DNA from: Labia minor
Lineage: Eukaryota > Arthropoda > Insecta > Dermaptera > Spongiphoridae
Direction: 5' to 3'
NCBI GenBank assembly: GCA_963082975.1
Contig: OY720344.1
Coordinates: 10,217,580 to 10,281,579, forward strand
DNA: 64,000 nucleotides
The position numbers and the translations under genes were made by a program. This document shows, in pieces, positions 37,886 through 46,327 of this stretch (its first letter is position 1; the number at the start of each line of letters is the position of its first letter). The notes under the pieces are model-generated. The model had not been told where the DNA came from and did not search any database. It saw only the letters and a program-made list of their open reading frames with translations.

Positions 37886-38345
37886 CTGGAGTGTCTCCAC
37901 TCGACTATCTCGCAAATTGAATTGGATTAAATAATATAATATATTATATTTAAATTAAATTTAATTAATGATAAATTATAAATAATAAATAATAAATATT
38001 AAACCAGCGCATGTTTGGCTTTTTGTTGATGGCACCACGTCACGTGTTGGCGCGTGAGATTTGCAGTGTTAAAAAATTAATTCTGGTAATTTCAGCGAAT
38101 CAATCAAGCTGAAATTCTATATATAGCAGTTTTATACAATTATTAATCATGTGAAAAATTATCAAACATATATCTTTATTTTTACGGTCACTTTAGAGGA
38201 AAAAAAATCAAAACGTTGTAGGTAATGACCCTCTTCCGGTTGAGCTACATTTCTCAAAAGTTGATAGAAAACTATGAATTTTGAATAATGTCCATGTACC
38301 AAATTTCATCATTCTAGCTCAAACCGTTTTTGCGTAATCTTGCCT

Positions 38346-38386
<41 letters not shown>

Positions 38387-38499
38387 TTTTTCTCAACCTT
38401 AGTGAAAATGATTCAGGAACCTTCAAAACGTATAAAAACATCAAAATCTCAACATCGAAAATTTTCGTGATCGCAATACTATCTCTGGCGAGATAGTAA
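37886..38499 (-). mobile_element. Helentron-like element, family A copy 2 (best full-length copy)
   Basis: One end has the hairpin TGGAG-TGT-CTCCA followed by CTCG and the subterminal repeat ACTATCTCGC. The other end has the inverse, GGCGAGATAGTAA. Between them lie a conserved CACGTCACGTG segment, a core (CTTCCGGTT, CAAAAGTTGAT, ACCAAATTTCATCATTCTAG) and a CA microsatellite at 38,349-38,382. Short subterminal inverted repeats, a hairpin at one end and a central microsatellite are the known plan of Helentron-associated non-autonomous elements such as DINE-1. No coding capacity. The family name is inference; the structure is seen directly. Confidence 0.7.
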
Positions 38500-38503
38500 T
38501 AAG

Positions 38504-39147
38504 TTGACCTGTGGCCAGGTCCGAACCGACCGACGGTTTGAAATAAATTAATTTCCAGCTACAGAAACAATTTCAAATAATTTTCATATATCTATTAATG
38601 TAATAAAAAACAGATATGGATACATAAATAATAAATATAAACATTTTTAATTTTATTTTATTTATAATATATATGTAAGACCAGGCTGTGACGTCATGCA
38701 TGGCTGGATGACGTCATATAATTTTAAATCAAGAAAAAACTAATAAATATGATTTTTCTCGAGGATAAAACCAATACAAAATGCATGATTCGTGGTGATA
38801 TATAAAAAAATCTCCTTTGGTGTGAAAATAACCCTTTCCTTCCTATCGTCGATCGCTAATACTACCACTTCCGGTTTCCGGAATTGCACCAAAAGTTGAT
38901 CAATTCATCCCACTGATGCATTAAGTAAATATACCAAATTTCATCAAAATCGGTTGAGCCGTTCAGGCTGTACACATCTATACGGACGGACAGACGGACG
39001 GACGGACGGACGGACAGACGGACAGACATCATGCTAAAAATACTTTTTTCTGTTTAGAAAATGCATGATTCGTGGAGATATGTAAAAATCTCCACATGTG
39101 AAATTTGGTGTGAAAACAATACCTCCCTTACTATCGTCGGTCGGTAA
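38504..39147 (-). mobile_element. Helentron-like element, family B copy 1
   Basis: The left end holds the hairpin GACCTG-TGGC-CAGGTC, then ACCGACCGACG. The right end holds the inverse CGTCGGTCGGT. The middle has the core CACTTCCGGTTTCC, CAAAAGTTGATCAATTCATC, ACCAAATTTCATCAAAATCG and a (GGAC/AGAC)n microsatellite at about 38,982-39,028. The module AAAATGCATGATTCGTGG followed by TTTGGTGTGAAAA and CTATCGTCG occurs twice, on both sides of the core. It abuts family A copy 2 with only about 4 bp between. Confidence 0.7.
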
Positions 39148-39149
39148 AA

Positions 39150-39653
39150 ATGAGCTGTGGCCAGGCAAAGAACCTGCCGACGATTTGAAATAAATTAATT
39201 TCCAAAGAACATTATATATATATTTATAAAGTATAAAAAAAAATATTTTTAAAATTTGAATTAAAATGTCTAAATTATAATATCTTGGTTTTTCTTTTCA
39301 GTTTAATTACTCAATTATTAATTACTACTATATTTTAAATGAACAATTTCCGACAATGAATATAAAATTAATACTTTGTAAACAACCACTTCCGGTTTCT
39401 GGATATACACCAAATGTTGATGAATTCATGCTACTGATGCATCAAGTAAATATACTAAATTTTATCAACATCCTTTGAGCCATTCAAGCTATACACATTT
39501 ATAAGGACACACAATGGATAGACAGACAGACATCACTCTAAAAATACGTTTTTCTGTTAACAAAATGCATGATTCGTGGAGATATATAGAAATCTCCTCA
39601 TGTGAAATTTGGTGTGAAAACAATACCTTCCTTTCCTATCGTTGGCCGGTAAA
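39150..39653 (-). mobile_element. Helentron-like element, family B copy 2 (diverged)
   Basis: It begins GAGCTGTGGCCAGGCA, a worn form of the family B hairpin, directly after copy B1, and ends CTATCGTTGGCCGGTAAAAA. The core (CACTTCCGGTTTC) and the ATGCATGATTCGTGGAGATA module are kept, but the microsatellite is reduced to a short GACAGACAGAC. A segment at 39,250-39,390 is absent from B1 and instead matches the fragment at 61,623-61,751, so it represents a subfamily. Confidence 0.65.
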
Positions 39654-39697
39654 AATATTATTTAATTAGTTTTAATCTAAATACTAAATATTGAATT

Positions 39698-40471
39698 TGT
39701 AACGGATGTATATTTATTATATATATATATGACAAAGTCACCCCAGGCGCTGTTGCATGACTGAATGGCAACGTCTAGGGGATTCCGACGACGGTTGGTG
39801 ACTTGGCATTATATAGACAGTCAGATGCTAACCTTCTTTGTGTAAAGACGTGTTTTGATGATCCTCCATGTTGGATGGATCCTTTGTGACTCCCATGGTG
39901 GAGAAGTAATATAATATTTCTTATAATTATACATTTTCTTTGACTCCCATGGTGGAGAAGTAATATAATATTTCTTATAATTATACATTTTCTTTGACTC
40001 CCATGGTGGAGAAGTAATATAATATTTCTTATAATTATACATTTTCTTTTAAACAACCGTTTTTCAATTTAACTTAAACTACATCCTTATTGACCAGTCT
40101 CATTAAATCTGCTTTACCCCTGAGTATAGCATGGCGCCCATTTAATCTCATCTCTGCTGGACCATTGGAGGAAAGGTAGTTTGTTCTCTGCAGCTGCGGG
40201 TAATATTTTCCCCCTTCAAGAAGATATCCACCTGCCTACCTGTGGAGACCTTAAACTCTTTTTTTCCCTCTCCACATAAGATCCATTTTTCCCTCTCCCA
40301 TTTCCCCTCTTCTCTCTTCTATCACATTTTCCCTCCCTTCTCTCCCCCTTCTTCCCTCCTCCTTGTAAGGGGCCTGTTGGCATCCACTGTGGGCCTCTCC
40401 CCCCTTACAAATTGGCACCCAACGTGGCCCTCCCCTTACAAATTGGCACCCAACGTGGCCCACCCCTTACA
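39698..40471 (+). repeat. 5' LTR
   Basis: It is bounded by TG and CA. It contains three 54-bp direct repeats (39,888-40,049, unit GACTCCCATGGTGGAGAAGT...), a pyrimidine-rich stretch (about 40,255-40,370) and, at its right end, 31-bp repeats starting at 40,401, 40,432 and 40,463 that carry CCCCTTACAAATTGRCRCCC. The Gln/His/Gly-containing peptide repeats on the minus strand are only the 54-bp units translated. Confidence 0.9.
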
Positions 40472-40937
40472 AATTGACGCCCAACGTCGAGGCCTGTTTT
40501 CCCCACCCCTGTGAAGGCAATAAGTGATATTAGTGCAAATAATTTGTGAATATTAATCAACCATATGGTGACACTCGCCCTAAGGAACAACCACACTTAA
40601 GTACATTTATATATATTTTTTTTTTCTTTTGGTTTTAAAACCTATGATTTTTTTTTTATTTTCAAAAAAAAAAAAAATTTTTTCTTTCTATTATTTATAC
40701 TTTGTTTGAGAATTGAATTTTTTTCTCTCTTTCTCAGTTACATTGACATTGTATTATTATTATTATTATTTTTTATTTTTACTTTCATTGTATTTATTTA
40801 TTATTTAGTTATTAGGATTTATATTTAATTTAATATTCAATTTATATATTTTTATTTTTATATTATAGTTTTTTACATACAATTAATTAATTATTATAAT
40901 TAGTAGTATATTGTGGTATATAATTTATTGTTAAGAA

Positions 40938-42698
40938 ATGGCTTTCCTCACTAGAGCACGTAAGGAGGATTTAATAGTTTTGGCTGATGAATTGGGCATT
41001 GAAATTAATAATTCAATGAAAATTATTCAAATTAAAGATGCTATATTAGCACATGATGATTTTGATGATGAGATAGCTCAGGGTATCCTCAATTCTATTG
41101 TAGAACAGAGAGTTGAAAGGCTAGAGTTAGAAAAAATTAGACTTAACTCACCTCATCACAACCCTCCACCTGTAGGAGCCCCCTTTCCCCAAATAGATTT
41201 AGCCAATCGCCTCCCAAAACTTAATAAAAATGATGATATTAATTCATACTTAATGGTCTTTGAAAGACAGATGAATTTTTTTAAAATACCTCAAGAAAAT
41301 TGGGTATCTTATTTATCTACAACCCTCCCTTTAGACCTAGTAAGGTTGTTATATAGAGAATCGGATAAAAATTTAATGGATTTTAATTATATTAAAACCC
41401 TTTTGATGCAAAGATTTAAAATCACTAAAGAAAAGATGCGTCAATTATTTTACAACAGTAAAAAATGTCCCACTCACACGTGGACTGATTTCTATCATAG
41501 CTTATTGGTTCATTTTGAATCATGGATAAAGGAATTGAATATCAATAACTTCGAGGCATTAAAGGATTTAATTATTACAAATCAATTAAAAACTCACGTG
41601 TCATCACAATGTCGTGAGCACTTTTTAGATGAATGGGAAACATTAAATAAGCCTCTTGAATTAATAAAAAAACTTGAAAATTATGACAACCTCCGAAATA
41701 CGGATGGCAAAATTGTAAATAAAGTAGCCCCCCGTGGCACTGATACCGTTTCTACGGAGAAACCTTTTAAAAATGAAAAAAAATGTTATGGATGTGGGAA
41801 AATAGGTACTATTAAGCCCAAATGCACTGATTGCAATCCCCAATTAAAAACTAATAAAGTAGATCCTACTTTTAATTTTAATCATACTATCAAAATATCT
41901 TCAAATGAACAAAAAGGATTTCTCCCTCTCCTCCCCATTCAAATAGGCGATGCCACGGGTACGGCATGTGCTGACTCTGGTGCCTCTCATTCCATAGGGA
42001 GTGAAAAATTATATAATATTTTAAAAAATAAAAATGTTACATTTTATAATAAATCAGTAACTATTAGTTTAGCTGATGGCTCTAGCCAAGAGCATCAAGT
42101 AGATTTAATTGAATTACCTATAAATATTAAAAATAAAATAGTGCCCACCAGGCTGATGTTTTTTCAAAATCAAAAAATCCCCAGAACCTTATTGGGAAAT
42201 GATTTTTTAAAACAGGCAAGATTAATTATTGATCTTTGCTCAAACCAATGGTATTTTAATAATAGAATGAAATTAAAATACCCCTTTGAGAAAGAGGAAC
42301 CCCTTTTCGCCTCTGAACCTCATAGGATTGATTATTTATCTAGTGTTTTGATTGATAACAAAATGTTAAACGTCTCCCAAAAGCAGAAATCGAATCCCTT
42401 ATTGAACGAATCCAATAATATCTTTACTGCAGGGGGAGAGCCTACACCTTTTGGTGAGCACATAAATGGACAGGTGATTTACAATGACAACTTCGTCCCA
42501 GAAATCACCCCTTATCTAAAGAGATTCGGAAATAATTTGAAATTTATAAATGAAAGAATCGAATCTAAGCAATTAAAAAATAAGAATTGCAATGATAAAA
42601 ATCTTCAACAATTGTCATTTCCTATACAAACTTGCTCTTGGTATAGGAGATATATTCCTAAAAAGAGAGGTCGACCTCGAAAGGGTGACTCTAATTAA
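40938..42698 (+). CDS. Gag-protease protein of the LTR element (586 residues)
   Basis: Residues about 1-35 (KEDLIVLADELGIEI) resemble the short helical N-terminal segment of some Gypsy-type Gags. Residues about 90-250 resemble a retrotransposon Gag capsid region (LPKLNKNDDINSYLMVFERQ, then PQENWVSYLSTTLP). A Cys-rich zinc-knuckle-like segment begins at about residue 283 (CYGCGK). An aspartic protease of the retropepsin type follows, with active-site DSGAS at about residue 346 and the later LLGNDFLKQARLIID motif. The C-terminal tail is basic (KKRGRPRK). Gag would assemble particles and the protease would cut the polyprotein. The frame looks whole. The N-terminal ATG follows AAGAA and is the first good start after the leader. 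Confidence 0.85.
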   Translation: MAFLTRARKEDLIVLADELGIEINNSMKIIQIKDAILAHDDFDDEIAQGILNSIVEQRVERLELEKIRLNSPHHNPPPVGAPFPQIDLANRLPKLNKNDDINSYLMVFERQMNFFKIPQENWVSYLSTTLPLDLVRLLYRESDKNLMDFNYIKTLLMQRFKITKEKMRQLFYNSKKCPTHTWTDFYHSLLVHFESWIKELNINNFEALKDLIITNQLKTHVSSQCREHFLDEWETLNKPLELIKKLENYDNLRNTDGKIVNKVAPRGTDTVSTEKPFKNEKKCYGCGKIGTIKPKCTDCNPQLKTNKVDPTFNFNHTIKISSNEQKGFLPLLPIQIGDATGTACADSGASHSIGSEKLYNILKNKNVTFYNKSVTISLADGSSQEHQVDLIELPINIKNKIVPTRLMFFQNQKIPRTLLGNDFLKQARLIIDLCSNQWYFNNRMKLKYPFEKEEPLFASEPHRIDYLSSVLIDNKMLNVSQKQKSNPLLNESNNIFTAGGEPTPFGEHINGQVIYNDNFVPEITPYLKRFGNNLKFINERIESKQLKNKNCNDKNLQQLSFPIQTCSWYRRYIPKKRGRPRKGDSN

Positions 42699-42968
42699 TT
42701 ATTAAAAAACTATTGTATATTTTTCTTTGATTTTTGTGATTTTTTTTATATTATTAATTGTTTAATTAAGTATTAAGATTATTATGTTTTTCTTAAATTT
42801 TTGTGAATATTTTCAATTTTTCTAGTTAAGTATTAAGAATTATTATATCCTTTTCTTTAATCTTTATGAATTATTTTTTTTTTTTTTTGTATTATTAAAT
42901 ATTGTTTTTCGCTTTTCTCTTTTTCTGACTCCTTCGTTGGGACTTCTTCAGGAGTCAGAGGGGGAGGA

Positions 42969-43796
42969 TGTAACGGATGTATATTTATTATATATATATA
43001 TGACAAAGTCACCCCAGGCGCTGTTGCATGACTGAATGGCAACGTCTAGGGGATTCCGACGACGGTTGGTGACTTGGCATTATATAGACAGTCAGATGCT
43101 AACCTTCTTTGTGTAAAGACGTGTTTTGATGATCCTCCATGTTGGATGGATCCTTTGTGACTCCCATGGTGAAGAAGTAATATAATATTTCTTATAATTA
43201 TACATTTTCTTTGACTCCCATGGTGGAGAAGTAATATAATATTTCTTATAATTATACATTTTCTTTGACTCCCATGGTGGAGAAGTAATATAATATTTCT
43301 TATAATTATACATTTTCTTTGACTCCCATGGTGGAGAAGTAATATAATATTTCTTATAATTATACATTTTCTTTTAAACAACCGTTTTTCAATTTAACTT
43401 AAACTACATCCTTATTGACCAGTCTCATTAAATCTGCTTTACCCCTGAGTATAGCATGGCGCCCATTTAATCTCATCTCTGCTGGACCATTGGAGGAAAG
43501 GTAGTTTGTTCTCTGCAGCTGCGGGTAATATTTTCCCCCTTCAAGAAGATATCCACCTGCCTACCTGTGGAGACCTTAAACTCTTTTTTTCCCTCTCCAC
43601 ATAAGATCCATTTTTCCCTCTCCCATTTCCCCTCTTCTCTCTTCTATCACATTTTCCCTCCCTTCTCTCCCCCTTCTTCCCTCCTCCTTGTAAGGGGCCT
43701 GTTGGCATCCACTGTGGGCCTCTCCCCCCTTACAAATTGGCACCCAACGTGGCCCTCCCCTTACAAATTGGCACCCAACGTGGCCCACCCCTTACA
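42969..43796 (+). repeat. 3' LTR
   Basis: It is nearly identical to the 5' LTR but carries four 54-bp units (43,159-43,374) instead of three, which accounts for its extra 54 bp. It has the same 31-bp terminal repeats from 43,726. The purine-rich tract just before it would prime plus-strand synthesis in this class. Confidence 0.9.
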
Positions 43797-44520
43797 AATT
43801 AAATTTTTATTTCATTTTGTTTTTTTATCAGATAAACCTCTATCCACCTATTTCATCTCAACAAAATTTCTTTTGATAATATTTGAATAAGCAAACGCTT
43901 TATTCTACACTCAGAGTCATTCGTCTGCTAAAAAAAATTAATAATTAATTTATATTTTATTGAGGTCATTAAGGTAAACTTCATTTTCTCGAAAAATGTT
44001 TAATAATTCTCTAATTTTTTAGCTTATGTCATGCATCAATCCAAATTTAATTACACACACAAGTGTATATTTGATCATTTCTTAAAGACACTTTTACAAT
44101 GAGTTTTACTTTTAGAATAATAAAATCGACCATTTTTACATCATGTAATAATTTCAAACAAACCTGAGTTATTTTATTGGTATTCAACCTGTATAAACCC
44201 TGAACATCCGTGACGATTGAAATTTTAAATCATTTACCCGCCCTGTAGGGTTCCAAAATCCTGAAAAATTTGAAGACCCTAGCCCTTATTAATTTTTAAG
44301 TACATATTTTTTTTTTTAAGACAAAATATTATTGATCTACAAATATTATCTAATTTATTTAAGTACATCATTTATTTTATAAAATAACAATATAGTTTGA
44401 TTTTTAATTTTATTTAAAAAATAACTTATTTTTAAACAAAATTGTTGTGCAAAAATTAGTAAAACATCACCGTTTAATATATTTTTATTATCAAAATTTT
44501 TAAAATTTTAAATTTCATTC
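43797..44520. other. AT-rich block
   Basis: No gene or clear transposon. ACCCGCCCTGTAGGGTTCC near 44,236 is a small GC-rich spot of unknown nature. Confidence 0.6.
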
Positions 44521-44524
44521 TATT

Positions 44525-45245
44525 TCTAAAGGCTGTTCAATTAAGAGTTATATATTAATTTAAAACATTTGTTAAATATATTTAGATAGTAGTTAGTAAG
44601 TACCCTCTGGAAAGAGATAAAGGATGCATAATTTTTTTAAAATGAATTTATTGTAGATTTATTTGGAGTACGTTGTGTGAAAATCTTGGTCAAAATAATT
44701 AATTGACTTACAAAGCTTACTATTCATCATTTTATTAAAAAATTTAAAACAAATGGTAATGATTGTAATGTTTAGAACCCAAATAAAATGTGATGGCTGA
44801 AAATCATGCTATCTATGGTATTGCTGTTGTCTTCCATGGGGAACACGTAACTGATTTTTTTGTGACATGAATGAGATAATTTGGACTTGGAGAATATGTG
44901 GTTTCAACAAGATGATACATCATGCACCATGGTTTTCATGCTAGAATCAATTTATTGAGAAAAAAATTTAGTGACCATGTAATTCCTGAAATTCCAATGT
45001 CCACTCACCCAAGATCATACGATATAAATCTATTGAATTTTTTCATTAGGTTTATGCTAAATCCTTAGTTTATGATAATAAACTACAAACACTCAATGAC
45101 TTTAAAGTTAACATTATTCCTTTTAGCAATGAAAAAAGTGTAAATTTATGTGAAAAGTTAACTAAAATTAGTATGGTAGTCATTTAAATGATTTAATTTT
45201 TAATTAATAATGTACTTAAATCAATGTTTAATATCTGGATCATTT
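44525..45245 (+). pseudogene. Decayed Tc1/mariner-superfamily transposase
   Basis: The plus strand near 44,894 reads MWFQQDDTSCT, a version of the WFQQDGATCHT motif that holds the second catalytic Asp. Further on, HPRSYDINLLNFF matches the PPRSCDLTPLDFF region, with the last acidic residue replaced by Asn. Stops and frame changes divide it, and the N-terminal DNA-binding part is not visible. AAGGCTGTTCAATTAAG near 44,530 resembles a terminus of this group, but the other end was not found, so the boundaries are approximate. Confidence 0.65.
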
Positions 45246-45841
45246 TATGTATAGAAATATGGTATATTATTTGATCATGTGTATATATTAATTAAAAAAT
45301 CTGGAGTGTCTCCACTCGACTATCTCGCAAATTTGAATTGGATTAAATAACATATATTATATTTAAATTAAATTTAATTAATTAAAAATTATAAATTAAA
45401 ATTAATAAATAATCTTATCTTATTATGCTAGCTAAAATTGTATATATCTATCTATCTATATATATTGGTTCTCAAAAACCGCTCTAACGATTTTTTTCAA
45501 ATTTACACTAGATATAGTATTTATAAAGAAAAATTAAGTTTTATTGATGATATCTCTTGAAACATTCAGCTTCATTATTAATTTCTTAATTGAAAATTAT
45601 ATATGGAAAACGTCAAAATTGGCCTCCATTTTTATTTGTATTAATATTTTTTTTTATTTAAAATATTTTAAAATTTATTATTTAATTTCGAAATAAAATT
45701 AAAAATATTTATTTTTAATAAAATATATATAGATATTTATTAATCTCTCTCAAAAAAAAAAAAATAAAATAAAAAACATCAAATCTGCCTGCTAAGAATG
45801 TAAAAAAATGAGAATTTTTTATCTAAACATATATAGTACAG

Positions 45842-45893
45842 TGGCTAGAGAGATGTTTTAACGAGTGGATTTCGTCGGTTCGAAACTCTCCGG
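45842..45893 (+). repeat. tRNA-like Pol III promoter (possible SINE head)
   Basis: TGGCTAGAGAG at 45,842 resembles an A box and GGTTCGAAACTC at 45,877 a B box, 35 bp apart, slightly less than in a tRNA gene. The flanks do not pair into an acceptor stem. A tRNA-derived SINE piece within family C is likelier than a tRNA gene. Confidence 0.35.
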
Positions 45894-46127
45894 GTGAATC
45901 GTTATTTAAAAATGAAAATGAAAATAATGAATTTGTTATTTTTTTTCTTTTTATCTATTGTTTACATTTTAATAAATTACTATTTTATATTTATTTATTC
46001 ATTGTTCTTTTATTAAATTTAATATTTATTAATATTATTTATTATTAATTTATATATTGATGACATCACAAATGACATTTATATTGAAATTTGACTCCCG
46101 CCTTTTTTTAAAGAATATTGTATTAAT

Positions 46128-46327
46128 ATTTTTTTTATATTTAAAATATTTTAAAATTTTTTATTTAATTTCGAAATAAAATTAAAAATATATATTTTTT
46201 TTATATTTAAAATATTTTAAAATTTTTTATTTAATTTCGAAATAAAATTAAAAATATATATTTTTTTTATATTTAAAATATTTTAAAATTTTTTATTTAA
46301 TTTCGAAATAAAATTAAAAATATATAT
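46128..46327. repeat. 66-bp tandem repeat, three copies
   Basis: The phrase TTTAATTTCGAAATAAAATT recurs with TCG at 46,171, 46,237 and 46,303, a period of exactly 66. The copies are nearly identical. A fourth, more diverged copy lies near 45,648-45,720. Confidence 0.9.

Larger units (their letters stand above)
39698..43796 (+). mobile_element. Ty3/Gypsy-like LTR element, gag-protease only, young
   Basis: The element has two LTRs of 774 and 828 bp, each starting TGTAACGG and ending CCTTACA, with AATT at 39,694-39,697 and again right after 43,796 as a 4-bp target duplication. A primer-site-like TGACGCCCAACGTCG follows the 5' LTR from 40,475, and a purine tract (GAGGGGGAGGA) precedes the 3' LTR. 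The inside holds one long frame with gag and protease; no reverse transcriptase or integrase was recognised, so it looks non-autonomous, dependent on a relative. The LTRs are almost identical apart from repeat number, which points to a recent insertion. Family call: PBS type plus 4-bp duplication suggest Ty3/Gypsy; BEL/Pao is less likely. Confidence 0.88.

Noticed and set aside
39888-40049. Evenly spaced repeats as a CRISPR-like array
   Set aside because: The 54-bp units are contiguous with no spacers and lie inside an LTR of a eukaryotic element.
39775-40056. Repeated peptide (HHGSQRKCIIIRNIILLL) on the minus strand, also at 43,046-43,381
   Set aside because: It is only the 54-bp LTR units read in a frame allowed by a multiple of three.
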